A model generated the notes under the pieces. It had not been told where the DNA came from. It did no database searches and saw only the letters and a program-made list of their open reading frames with translations. A program made the translations under genes and the position numbers. From contig DXBF01000062.1 of NCBI GenBank assembly GCA_019116705.1, positions 1 to 62,789 on the forward strand: a stretch of DNA of 62,789 bases, in the 5' to 3' direction. Positions 45,300 to 53,453 of the stretch are shown here, in pieces (within the stretch, counting starts at the first letter, position 1; the number at the start of each line of letters is the position of its first letter). The stretch is from Candidatus Gemmiger avistercoris (GTDB lineage Bacteria > Bacillota > Clostridia > Oscillospirales > Ruminococcaceae).

Positions 45300-45451
45300 G
45301 TTTTGCATAAAAATCCAGGGTTGAGAAGGGCGGGGGGAACGGTTAGTATAAAGAAAAACGGCGTTCCCGCAGGGCGTTTTGCATAAAAATCCAAGGTTGA
45401 CAAGGGCGGGGGGAACGGTTAGTATAAAGAAAAACGGCGTTCCCGCAAGGG
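45300..45451 (+). repeat. Two tandem 76-bp direct repeats, each carrying a promoter
   Basis: Copy 1 (45300-45375) and copy 2 (45376-45451) differ at only a few positions. Each contains GTTTTGCATAAAAATCCA, a TTGASA hexamer, TAGTAT 17 nt later, and GGGAACG...CGTTCCC inverted arms around the -10. Copy 2 has a consensus TTGACA (-35), copy 1 TTGAGA. They lie directly before the GH13 gene, so they give it duplicated promoters or operators. Confidence 0.85.
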
Positions 45452-45473
45452 GCGCCGGGCAGGAGGCACGGCA

Positions 45474-47042
45474 ATGAAACAGTGGCTGAAAGACGCGGTA
45501 TTTTACGAAGTCTATCCGCAGAGTTTCTGCGATTCCAACGGCGACGGCATCGGGGATCTGCCCGGCATCACGTCCAGGCTGGATTATATCCGGGATCTGG
45601 GCTGCAACGCCCTGTGGATCAACCCCTGCTTCGACTCGCCGTTCAAGGACGCGGGCTATGATGTGCGGGACTACAAAAAGGTGGCGCCGCGCTACGGCAC
45701 CAACGAGGACCTGGCCGCGTTGTTCCGCGCGGCCCATGCCCGCAACATGCACGTGCTGCTGGACCTGGTGCCCGGCCATACCAGCGAGGAGCACCCCTGG
45801 TTCCGGGCCAGCTGCCGGGCCGAGGAAAACGAGTATTCCGGGCGGTATATCTGGACCGACAATTGCTTCGCGGGCGGCGACGGCATGCCGTTCATCGGCG
45901 GGGAAGCGCCGCGCAACGGCACCTATATCCTGAACTTCTTCAAATGCCAGCCCGCGCTGAACTATGGCTACGGCAAGATCCACGAGCGCTGGCAGAAACC
46001 CGCCGGCGACCCGGACTGCCGCGCTACGGTGGAGGCCATCAAGGACGTGATGCGCTTCTGGCTGGCCATGGGCTGCGACGGGTTCCGGGTGGATATGGCG
46101 TTCAGCCTGGTCAAGAACGACACCCGCCGCAAAAAGCATACTTGTGCGATCTGGCGGGAAATGGCGGATATGCTCCATGCCGAATACCCGGAAGCCGTGC
46201 TCATCAGCGAATGGAACGAACCGCGCATCACGCTGAAAAACGGCTTTGACATGGACTTTATGCTGCAGAACGGCGGCAACGGCTACGACTGGCTCCTGCG
46301 CGCCTACGACGGCGCGGCAGACGGGGAGCCCCGCAACACCGGCCGGGCTTACTTCAACCGGGATTCCGGCACCGGCATCGACAAATTTCTCGAGGACTGG
46401 CTGCCCAGTTACAAGGCCACCCGCAAAGACGGGCTTTACTGCCTGATCACCTGCAACCACGACACCATCCGTCCGGCGGCAAACCTGACGGCGGACGAAC
46501 TGAAACTGGCCTACGCCATGCTGTTCACGATGCCGGGCGCGCCGTTCCTGTATTACGGCGACGAGATCGGCATGCGCTACCGGAAGCTGCCCACCAAGGA
46601 GGGCGGTTACTACCGCACGGGCTCCCGCACGCCCATGCAGTGGGCCCCGGGGGAAAACCTGGGCTTTTCGGACGCGGCGCCTGAGGCGCTCTACCTGCCG
46701 GTGGACCCGTCGCCCGATGCGCCCACGGTGGCCGCCCAGCAGGCGGACCCGGGCAGCCTGTGGCATACGGTGCAGAATTTGCTGGCGTTCCGCCATGCGC
46801 ACCGGGACCTGGATGCCGACGCGCCCTTCAAGGTGCTGTTTGCCCCCAAGGCCCAGGGGAATTTCCGCCCCTTTGCCTGGCGGCGGGGGAGCCTTGTCTG
46901 TGCTGTCAACCCGGCGGGGGCGCAGGCGGAACTGCCCCTCAAGCTGGAGGACGGCGTCCGTCCGCTCTTCGTCATCGGCATGGCTGATGTGCGCGGCGGC
47001 AAGCTGGTGCTGGGCGCACAGAGTTTTGCCATTCTGGCATAA
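45474..47042 (+). CDS. Alpha-glucosidase/glycosidase of GH13
   Basis: A 522-residue cytoplasmic alpha-glycosidase. The opening AVFYEVYPQSFCDSNGDGIGD is typical of oligo-1,6-glucosidase/sucrose hydrolase-type GH13 enzymes. Catalytic residues are Asp207 (GFRVDMAF), Glu246 (ISEWNEP) and Asp330 (CNHDTIRP, where most relatives have NHD). LYYGDEIGMR and SRTPMQW follow. The C-terminal beta domain begins near 430. The exact sugar is not evident. ATG 45474 follows GCAGGAGG; transcription is likely from the duplicated promoters upstream. Confidence 0.92.
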   Translation: MKQWLKDAVFYEVYPQSFCDSNGDGIGDLPGITSRLDYIRDLGCNALWINPCFDSPFKDAGYDVRDYKKVAPRYGTNEDLAALFRAAHARNMHVLLDLVPGHTSEEHPWFRASCRAEENEYSGRYIWTDNCFAGGDGMPFIGGEAPRNGTYILNFFKCQPALNYGYGKIHERWQKPAGDPDCRATVEAIKDVMRFWLAMGCDGFRVDMAFSLVKNDTRRKKHTCAIWREMADMLHAEYPEAVLISEWNEPRITLKNGFDMDFMLQNGGNGYDWLLRAYDGAADGEPRNTGRAYFNRDSGTGIDKFLEDWLPSYKATRKDGLYCLITCNHDTIRPAANLTADELKLAYAMLFTMPGAPFLYYGDEIGMRYRKLPTKEGGYYRTGSRTPMQWAPGENLGFSDAAPEALYLPVDPSPDAPTVAAQQADPGSLWHTVQNLLAFRHAHRDLDADAPFKVLFAPKAQGNFRPFAWRRGSLVCAVNPAGAQAELPLKLEDGVRPLFVIGMADVRGGKLVLGAQSFAILA

Positions 47043-47059
47043 AATTTTACGTGGAAACG

Positions 47060-47094
47060 GCAGCGCCCCCGGCCTTTTGGCCGGGGGCGCTGGG
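47060..47094. terminator. Bidirectional terminator GH13 / nitroreductase
   Basis: CAGCGCCCCCGGCC and its complement form a 14-bp perfect stem around TTTT; T richness after it is slight. Confidence 0.7.
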
Positions 47095-47096
47095 CA

Positions 47097-47672
47097 TCAC
47101 AGTGTTTTCAGCAGCACTTCCTCCAGGGAACGCTTGGGTACGCAGTAGTCGCGGTTTTCATCCAGGTAATAGGTCACGTCGCCGTCCCGGACCGGCACCA
47201 GATGGCTCTGGTGGGCCGGGTAGCCCAGCGCCACCATATACCGCAGCACCACGCCTGCGGGCGGTTCCAGCAGCGCAGTCAGCGCCGGCCGGTCGATGGA
47301 CCCCATGATGCAGCTGCCGACCCCGTGCGCCCAGGCGTCGGCCGTCAGGCTGCCCAGCGCCAGACCCACGTCCACATCGCTGCAGCCGGGAAGGCGTTCA
47401 TCCTGCAGTACGGCGATGAAGGCGGTGGGCTCCTCCCCCGGGCGGGGGCGGCCCTGTTCCGGCGGCAGCGCCGCCGCCCAGTGGACCAGCGGCTGGATCT
47501 TGGCCACCGTCTCGGGGGTTTGGACGATGATATATTTCACCGTCTGGCGGTTGGTGCCGCAGCTTGCAATGCGGGCGGCGTCCACGGCCTCGGCCAGCAG
47601 TCCGGCGGGCACCGGGCGGGGTTCAAACCGGCGGTAGGTGCGCCGTGTGCGCAGGAATTCCAGCATCTCCAT
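47097..47672 (-). CDS. Nitroreductase family flavoprotein
   Basis: A 191-residue FMN-dependent oxidoreductase. FLRTRRTYRRFEPRPVPAGLL (residues 6-26) holds the FMN phosphate arginines, and DVGLALGSLTADAWAHGVGSC plus GYPAHQ are the usual central and late segments. The natural substrate is unknown. ATG 47672 follows AAAGGACGTG. It converges with the GH13 gene. Confidence 0.9.
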   Translation of the reverse strand: MEMLEFLRTRRTYRRFEPRPVPAGLLAEAVDAARIASCGTNRQTVKYIIVQTPETVAKIQPLVHWAAALPPEQGRPRPGEEPTAFIAVLQDERLPGCSDVDVGLALGSLTADAWAHGVGSCIMGSIDRPALTALLEPPAGVVLRYMVALGYPAHQSHLVPVRDGDVTYYLDENRDYCVPKRSLEEVLLKTL

Positions 47673-47722
47673 GGCAGGTCACGTCCTTTTTCATATTTTT
47701 CCTCATTATAACAGGTTCCGGG

Positions 47723-48412
47723 TCATTTATCAACGACGGTGGCGGTGCGTCCGATGCCTGCGGCCGAGGCGGCCAGTTTGCGCCAGCTCGCACAGCCGCA
47801 GACGCCGTCCGCCGTCAGCGAGACCGCCCGCTGCCAGGCTTTCAGGGCCGATATGGTGTTGGAACCGCAGATGCCGTCCAGCGCCCCGCTGGAATACCCC
47901 AGCGCGTTCAGCGCGTCCTGCAGGATCAGCACATAGGTGCTGCGGCTGCCCCGGCGGATGGTGGGGTACCCGGCGGTGGTGTTGGGGCAGGCGGGGGTGC
48001 CGTAGCGGCGGTCGAAATGGACCCAGGTGGGCGTCATGGAAAGCGGTTCCACATAGCCCCAGGCGCCGGTAGCGGTGGCCGTGGCATGGATCTGTTTCCG
48101 CGCGGCGCTGCCGGAACCCTGCCCGACGTCAAAGGCCACGCCGGCATAGTGCTGGCTGGTGGTGCCGTGGCCGCCTTCCCAGATGCGTTTGAACGCATAC
48201 CCCACGGGGATACCGCGCCCATAGCGGCGGCGGGTGAGGTTCCAGGCTTCCATGGCCGCCACCGTGGTCCACAGTACGTTGGCGCGGCTGGACCCCCGGA
48301 ATTCACCTACCGTCAGCGTATTGCCGTAGCTGTAGGGCATCGGCTCATTTTCGCCGCGGTCGTAAGTGTAAAACCTGTTGGTGTAAGCGTCGTAGATCAG
48401 CAGTTTTGCCAT
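47723..48412 (-). CDS. Peptidoglycan-binding M15-type peptidase-like protein
   Basis: A 229-residue protein. Residues 30-140 have a D-Ala-D-Ala peptidase-like (M15) pattern: TSQHYAGVAFDVG gives the His and Asp zinc ligands and TWVHFD the last His. Residues 150-220 form one peptidoglycan-binding repeat (IRRGSRSTYVLILQDALNALG...GALDGICGSNTISALKAW). No signal peptide is visible, as in its neighbour, so release may be by lysis, a spore coat route or an unusual export. It starts 3 nt after the large SpoIID-like gene in one operon. Confidence 0.82.
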   Translation of the reverse strand: MAKLLIYDAYTNRFYTYDRGENEPMPYSYGNTLTVGEFRGSSRANVLWTTVAAMEAWNLTRRRYGRGIPVGYAFKRIWEGGHGTTSQHYAGVAFDVGQGSGSAARKQIHATATATGAWGYVEPLSMTPTWVHFDRRYGTPACPNTTAGYPTIRRGSRSTYVLILQDALNALGYSSGALDGICGSNTISALKAWQRAVSLTADGVCGCASWRKLAASAAGIGRTATVVDK

Positions 48413-48415
48413 GCG

Positions 48416-51055
48416 TCATCCCTCCTCACAGGTCCGGCAAAGGGGCTGCGCCTCCTGCTGCAGACTTTCCCAGGTGGCGGCGTCCACGGTGCCCAAAGTG
48501 GGCAGGTCGTGGGCAAGCTGGTAGTTGGCCAGCGCATCCTGGGTCGCCTGGCCCAGCGTGCCGTCCTCCGGCACAAAGAGAAAGTCCTGATCCGCCGAGG
48601 CAGCGGCATTCAGGCTGCGCTGCAGCAGCCATACGGCGGGACCGGCGCTGCCCAGACTCAGGCCGGAAGGCGGCCAGATGCCCGCAGGTTCCGGCGCGGC
48701 GGCAGCCGGGTTCACCGCGGCCAGCCGCTGCGCTTCCTCCCGGAACACCTCCCAGTCTGCCGTGGCCACGGCGCCGGTCTGCGGCAGGCCGAAATACTGT
48801 TGGGCGCTGCGGACGGCGTTCTCCAGCACGGCGGTAAAATCAGCCGACGGCACAGTGGGCTGCAGGAAGTTGATCTCCGGCAGCCATTGGGCCAAAAAGA
48901 GCAACAGCTGGCTGAGCCGCAGCACGGCGATCCCCCGGTCGCCCCGGCGCAGCGTCTGCGAAGGCAGCGGCGGTGTGGCGACCCGCACAACGGGGCCGCT
49001 GTTTTGCAGCTGCTGGGCAGCGGTGTACAGGCTGTCCCAGGTAAGGCGTCCCACCACGCCGTCTGCCGCCAGTCCGGCGTGGCTTTGCCAGGCGCGCACG
49101 GCGCGGGCGGTCGCCGCCCCGAAAATGCCGTCCACCGTGACCGTGGGCACATCGCTGTAGTAAGCAGCCAGACGGTGCAGGTAATACTGGACGGCGCGCA
49201 CGGGGGCGCCGCGACTGCCCTCCCGCACGGTGCGGACGAACTGGCCGGGAACGACGTCCGGGTCTACGATCCCGTTGGTGACGGCCAGCGCGACTTCATG
49301 GAGTTTGTTCCAGGTGGCACGCCCCACCACGCCGTCCGCCGTCAGGCCGAACAGGCTCTGGAAGGCGGTGACGGCCCGTTCGGTGGCGGCGCCGAAACTG
49401 CCGTCCACGCTGACGGCGGCCAGCGCGCTGTAATTACCGGCGGCCAGCTGCAGCCAGAACTGCACCAACCGTACTTCCATACCGGCCGCGCCCCGGCGCA
49501 GCGGCGCCCCGGGCCAGGCGGTGCCGCCCAGGTCGCTCTGAATATCCAGCCAGGCGGCATACAGCCGGGTCCATGTGGCCTGACCGACCGCGCCGTCCAC
49601 CGTCAGGCCCTGGTCCTGTTGGAACTGCCGTACGGCTCGTTCGGTGGCGGCGCCGAAAACACCGTCCACCGCCAGGGCGGGCAGCGCACTGTCGAACTGC
49701 GCCAAACCCGAAAGCCAGAACTGCACCTGTTCTACATGCACGCCGGTATCGCCGCGCCGCAGAACGACGCCGGGCCAGCTGCCGGTGCTCTGTTCGCCGG
49801 AGGCCGTCTCGCCTTCGCTGGTCAACTCGGCCAGGTCCTTGACCGAGACGTAGATATAGCTGATTTTGTACCAGGTCGCCTTGCCGACCAGCCCGTCTGC
49901 GGTCAGGCTGAACTGCTTTTGGAAATTCTTCACGCACTGTTCGGTGGCGGCGTCAAAGGCGCCGGTAACGTCCGGCTTGCCGAAGGCCGGGTAGTCTTTG
50001 CCGATACGGGAAAGCTGCCGCTGGATCGTGCGCACGGCCGCCCCGGTATCGCCCCGGCGCAGGGTCACGCCGGGCCAGCTCACCGGGATGGCGGCAATGT
50101 TGCTGCTGCTCACCAGTTGTACGCGGTCGCCATAGTAGTACCGCAGGATCTGCAGGGCGTTCATGCCCTCGTTGGCGCGGTCCACGGTGCCCCACTGCTT
50201 CATGCCGGGGCAGTCCACCAGTTTGCCGTCGCAGTACTCGGTAAAATAGGGCTCCACATTGCCGGAACGGCGCACATAGGTGTTGAACAGTTCGGCGGTG
50301 AGCCGTTCCATCACCGCGAACACCGTGCGCCCCTCCACGTAGGCCTGGTCATACCCCGGGGAACCTGTGATGTGGAAGGCGTAGCCCCGGCTGGGGTACC
50401 ACTCGGTCCAGATGCGGTTGAGGGCCAGACTGATCTGCGCGAGGATGTTGGCGCGCAGCGCTTCCTCGGGCCAGGTGGGGTAGACCTCGCTGGAAGCTAC
50501 GTTGGCGATATAATCCTGGAAGGGAACGGTCACGTTGCGCACATTGGCCGAAGGTTTCCCCAGGTGGATGGTGATCTTTTCGGGGATCACCACCTCATTG
50601 AGCACAAAGGGGACGGCTGTTTGCTGCGGCGGCGTGCCGCTGCCGCCGTCCCCTGCGTACAGCGCGTGGGGCGGGATCTGTGTGTACACGGCGCTGTCCA
50701 GGCCGTCGCGGGGGGCTGCGCCTTCCGCGGCAGGTCCCACGGGCAGAAAGGCCAGCCGGGCCACCGTCTGCTGCCCGGCAAAAACCTGTATGCCGTCCAG
50801 CACCTGGGCCTGCCAGCCGTCCGCCCGGGCGGTCAGCCGGTACACCGCGTACGGGCGTACACTGTCATTGCTCTCTTCCAGGCTGTAACGGGCATCCGGG
50901 GCGGGCAGATCCGGCACCTCCGCCGCACCGCTGGGGCCGGTGCAGGTCCGGGCCAGAACCGACCCGGTCTCATCCAGCACTTCCAGCCGCACGCCGGGCA
51001 GCGGCGCCGCCTGCCCGGCCAGGGAAGCATAGATCACCAATGTTCCGTTTGACAT
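48416..51055 (-). CDS. SpoIID-like protein with six peptidoglycan-binding repeats
   Basis: An 879-residue cell wall protein. Residues 1-105 look like a prealbumin-type beta domain (LPGVRLEVLDETGSVLART). Residues 170-310 resemble the SpoIID/LytB region (VPFQDYIANVASSEVYPTWP, EALRANILAQ), known in lytic transglycosylases. Then come six PG_binding_1 repeats from about 330: four clear (each ending in VDGxFGAATERAV and VGxATW) and two degenerate. There is no signal peptide. ATG 51055 follows AGGAGGTG. It is co-transcribed with the M15-type gene, so the two probably act together on the wall. Confidence 0.85.
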   Translation of the reverse strand: MSNGTLVIYASLAGQAAPLPGVRLEVLDETGSVLARTCTGPSGAAEVPDLPAPDARYSLEESNDSVRPYAVYRLTARADGWQAQVLDGIQVFAGQQTVARLAFLPVGPAAEGAAPRDGLDSAVYTQIPPHALYAGDGGSGTPPQQTAVPFVLNEVVIPEKITIHLGKPSANVRNVTVPFQDYIANVASSEVYPTWPEEALRANILAQISLALNRIWTEWYPSRGYAFHITGSPGYDQAYVEGRTVFAVMERLTAELFNTYVRRSGNVEPYFTEYCDGKLVDCPGMKQWGTVDRANEGMNALQILRYYYGDRVQLVSSSNIAAIPVSWPGVTLRRGDTGAAVRTIQRQLSRIGKDYPAFGKPDVTGAFDAATEQCVKNFQKQFSLTADGLVGKATWYKISYIYVSVKDLAELTSEGETASGEQSTGSWPGVVLRRGDTGVHVEQVQFWLSGLAQFDSALPALAVDGVFGAATERAVRQFQQDQGLTVDGAVGQATWTRLYAAWLDIQSDLGGTAWPGAPLRRGAAGMEVRLVQFWLQLAAGNYSALAAVSVDGSFGAATERAVTAFQSLFGLTADGVVGRATWNKLHEVALAVTNGIVDPDVVPGQFVRTVREGSRGAPVRAVQYYLHRLAAYYSDVPTVTVDGIFGAATARAVRAWQSHAGLAADGVVGRLTWDSLYTAAQQLQNSGPVVRVATPPLPSQTLRRGDRGIAVLRLSQLLLFLAQWLPEINFLQPTVPSADFTAVLENAVRSAQQYFGLPQTGAVATADWEVFREEAQRLAAVNPAAAAPEPAGIWPPSGLSLGSAGPAVWLLQRSLNAAASADQDFLFVPEDGTLGQATQDALANYQLAHDLPTLGTVDAATWESLQQEAQPLCRTCEEG

Positions 51056-51107
51056 ACAAACACCTCCTGCCCACAGGCTATGCGCCCCGGGGAAAGGAGG
51101 TGCCCAA

Positions 51108-51143
51108 ACAAAAAGAGCCGGCGGCGTCTGCCGTCGGCTCTTT
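51108..51143 (-). terminator. Terminator after fba
   Basis: AAAGAGCCG pairs with CGGCTCTTT around a GC-rich partly paired loop; on the minus strand TTTTT follows. Confidence 0.85.
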
Positions 51144-51162
51144 GCTGTTGGGATCGTGCGGA

Positions 51163-52026
51163 TCAGGCTTTGTTGGCGGAACCGAAAAGTTCGATCTTCT
51201 CGCGCACAGTGGCCTTGATGGCTTCGGCGCCGGGGGCCAGCAGCTTGCGCGGGTCAAAACCCTTGCCCTGCAGGTCCTTGCCGGCTTCGATATACTTGCG
51301 GGTGGCGTCCGCAAAGCTCAGCTGGCACTCGGTGTTGACGTTGATCTTGGAAACGCCCAGGCTGATGGCTTTCTTGATCATATCCTCCGGGATGCCCGTG
51401 CCGCCGTGCAGCACCAGCGGGATGTTGTTGGTGGAAGCGTGGATCTTGTCCAGCGCGTCAAAGTCCAGGCCCTTCCAGTTGGCGGGGTACTTGCCGTGGA
51501 TGTTGCCGATGCCCGCGGCCAGGAAGTCGATGCCCAGGCCGGCGATCTTGGCGCACTGAGCGGGGTCGGCGATCTCGCCCATGCCGACAACGCCGTCCTC
51601 CTCGCCGCCGATGGAACCGACCTCGGCCTCGATGGACAGGCCGTGGTCATGGGCCAGCGCGACCAGTTCGGTGGTTTTGGCCACATTCTCGTCGATGTCG
51701 TAGTGGCTGCCGTCGAACATGATGGAGGTGAAGCCGGCGGCGACGCAGGCCTTGGCGCCCTCGTAGGTGCCGTGGTCCAGGTGCAGGGCCACGGGCACCG
51801 TGATGCCCAGGCTCTCGTCCATGGCCTTGACCATGGCGGCCACGGTCTTGAACCCGGTCATATATTTGCCGGCGCCCTCGGAAACGCCCAGGATGACGGG
51901 GGAGTTGAGTTCCTGCGCGGTCAGCAGGATGCTCTTGGTCCACTCCAGATTATTGATGTTGAACTGGCCCACGGCATAATGGCCGTCGCGTGCTTTCAGC
52001 AGCATATTGGTAGCATTTACCAGCAT
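51163..52026 (-). CDS. fba: Class II fructose-bisphosphate aldolase
   Basis: Zinc-dependent cleavage of fructose 1,6-bisphosphate in glycolysis. The 287-residue barrel has VALHLDHGTYEGAKACVAAG (catalytic Asp, zinc His), FDGSHYDIDENV, EAEVGSIGGEEDGV (zinc Glu) and VLHGGTGIPEDMIKKAI (zinc His and phosphate loop). ATG 52026 lies 8 nt after GGAGG; the in-frame GTG at 52041 is inside that site and is rejected. Tagatose-bisphosphate aldolase activity cannot be excluded by sequence. Confidence 0.95.
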   Translation of the reverse strand: MLVNATNMLLKARDGHYAVGQFNINNLEWTKSILLTAQELNSPVILGVSEGAGKYMTGFKTVAAMVKAMDESLGITVPVALHLDHGTYEGAKACVAAGFTSIMFDGSHYDIDENVAKTTELVALAHDHGLSIEAEVGSIGGEEDGVVGMGEIADPAQCAKIAGLGIDFLAAGIGNIHGKYPANWKGLDFDALDKIHASTNNIPLVLHGGTGIPEDMIKKAISLGVSKINVNTECQLSFADATRKYIEAGKDLQGKGFDPRKLLAPGAEAIKATVREKIELFGSANKA

Positions 52027-52090
52027 ATCACATACCTCCACTTGTTTTGTTCACAAAGGGCACACCGACCCCCGATGTGCCGTTGACTTC

Positions 52091-52119
52091 ATTATACCCT
52101 GACTTTGTCAAAAAAGCAA
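52091..52119 (-). promoter_or_regulatory. Promoter of fba
   Basis: Minus-strand TTGCTT (52114-52119), 17-nt spacer, TATAAT (52091-52096), 65 nt before fba. Confidence 0.68.
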
Positions 52120-52240
52120 CAGCATTTTTCGGTGAAGGGGATGTACTTTTCGTTCATAAAAGGGGGATGGGGGCAAGAAAAGAAAAAATTGGTAAAATTG
52201 TGGTAAAAAGCGGCGTTATCCGGGGAACGTTTAGGCGCCT

Positions 52241-52254
52241 GTGTCAATTGACAC
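52241..52254. promoter_or_regulatory. 14-bp perfect palindrome
   Basis: GTGTCAATTGACAC, an exact palindrome in the intergenic region just before the DnaA-box-like cluster. It may be a dimeric regulator site; the owner is unknown. Confidence 0.5.
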
Positions 52255-52261
52255 GCGGCGG

Positions 52262-52392
52262 TTATCCATCCTGTTATGGGGAAAACTTTTCCACATTCTG
52301 TGCAAAACCCGGGTGCCATCCGGTGGAAAAGGGGATGGCCATGCGCTTTTTCCACACTTTCCACAGAGTTTTCAACACGGGGAAAGTGGAAA
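52262..52392. other. Cluster of DnaA-box-like 9-mers in the fba-rlmB intergenic region
   Basis: Two exact TTTTCCACA boxes (52287-52295, 52348-52356), one CTTTCCACA (52357-52365), one TTTTCAACA (52369-52377), and weaker copies TTATCCATC (52262) and, on the minus strand, TTTTCCACC (52322-52330), TTTTCCCCA (about 52277-52285) and ATTTCCACT (about 52384). An AT-rich patch (52171-52215) lies beside it. The rest of the 600-base gap holds only the two promoters and the palindrome. No dnaA or dnaN gene is nearby. Confidence 0.55.
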
Positions 52393-52502
52393 TGCTCTAC
52401 AAACTGTATAACGGCCCGCCTGCGGCAGAAGCGCATGGTCCTTTGCACTTTTGGCGCACAGGGCCGGGGCGGAGGCCTGCGGGATAAAAATGGCAAAAAA
52501 AG

Positions 52503-52532
52503 ATGACAAACCTGCGCAGACTGTGCTATACT
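52503..52532 (+). promoter_or_regulatory. Promoter of the rlmB operon
   Basis: ATGACA (52503-52508), 18-nt spacer, TATACT (52527-52532), about 100 nt before rlmB. Confidence 0.55.
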
Positions 52533-52634
52533 GTAATCTGTATAAGTAACAGTTGCAGCCGGACGCCTGCGGGGAACCGGCTTTTCGGAACATAAACAGG
52601 AACAGGGGCCGCAGCGCCCCCACAGGAGGATAAG

Positions 52635-53420
52635 ATGGACAAGGCGGCAGGTCACGCACAGGCAGAACAGCGCCCCGACACGCTGGTCTGGGGCAAAAAC
52701 CCGGTAACAGAGCTTCTGAAAAGCGGCGAGGCGGTGGATACGGTCTATCTGGCCGATACCCTGCCCCCGGCGGTGGCGGGGTATTACACTGCCCTGGCCA
52801 AGCAGGGGGGCGCAGTAGCCAAACGGGTGCCCGCGCATAAGCTGCAAAAGATGTGCGGCACCGCCGACCACCAGGGCGTCGCGGCCCGCGCGGCGGAAGT
52901 GCGCTATGCTTCGCTGCAGGACCTGTTTGCCGTGGCGGCAGCCCGGCAGGAAGCGCCGTTCCTGGTGCTCTGCGACGGGGTGGAGGACCCCCACAACCTG
53001 GGGGCGATCATCCGTTCGGCTTACCTGTGCGGGGCGCACGGCGTCGTGATCCCCAAGCGCGGCGGCGTGGGCGTCACCGGCACGGTGATGAAAGCCAGCG
53101 CCGGGGCGGCGGCCCGTTTGCCGGTGGCCCGGGTGACCAATCTGGCGCAGGCCATCCGCGAGATCAAGGAACACAACATCTTCGTCTACTGTGCAGACCT
53201 GGGCGGCGCGCCGCTGGCGCGCACCGACCTGTCCGGCCCGGTGGCGCTGGTGCTGGGCAGCGAGGGCGGCGGCCCCGGCGCGCTGACGCGCAAGCTGTGC
53301 GACGCCGCCGTTACGCTGGAAATGGCGCCCGGGCAGGCGACCGGCGTGGACAGTTACAACGTCAGCGTGGCGGCGGGCATCCTGTGTTATGATGTGCTGC
53401 GCCGCCGCAGCGGAAAGTGA
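52635..53420 (+). CDS. rlmB: 23S rRNA (guanosine-2'-O-)-methyltransferase, TrmH/SpoU family
   Basis: A 261-residue SPOUT methyltransferase, probably modifying G2251-type guanosine of 23S rRNA. The N-terminal L30e-like substrate domain begins at LVWGKNPVTELLKSG. The knot domain has VEDPHNLGAIIRSAY (motif 1), ALVLGSEGGGPG (motif 2) and DSYNVSVAAGIL (motif 3, SLNVSVA in most relatives). ATG 52635 follows CAGGAGG. The pseudo-ATPase gene follows after 33 nt. Confidence 0.92.
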   Translation: MDKAAGHAQAEQRPDTLVWGKNPVTELLKSGEAVDTVYLADTLPPAVAGYYTALAKQGGAVAKRVPAHKLQKMCGTADHQGVAARAAEVRYASLQDLFAVAAARQEAPFLVLCDGVEDPHNLGAIIRSAYLCGAHGVVIPKRGGVGVTGTVMKASAGAAARLPVARVTNLAQAIREIKEHNIFVYCADLGGAPLARTDLSGPVALVLGSEGGGPGALTRKLCDAAVTLEMAPGQATGVDSYNVSVAAGILCYDVLRRRSGK

Positions 53421-53453
53421 ATCGAACCTTTACTGTAAAGGGAGCAAGCAAAC

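Noticed and set aside
45300-45395. ArgR boxes in TTGCATAAAAATCCA of the tandem repeats
   Set aside because: It resembles half of an ARG box, but the second half is poor and the gene behind is a glucosidase; not enough to claim.
52047-52487. A 146-codon plus-strand frame in the fba-rlmB gap
   Set aside because: No ribosome binding site, atypical composition, and it covers the fba promoter and the DnaA-like boxes.
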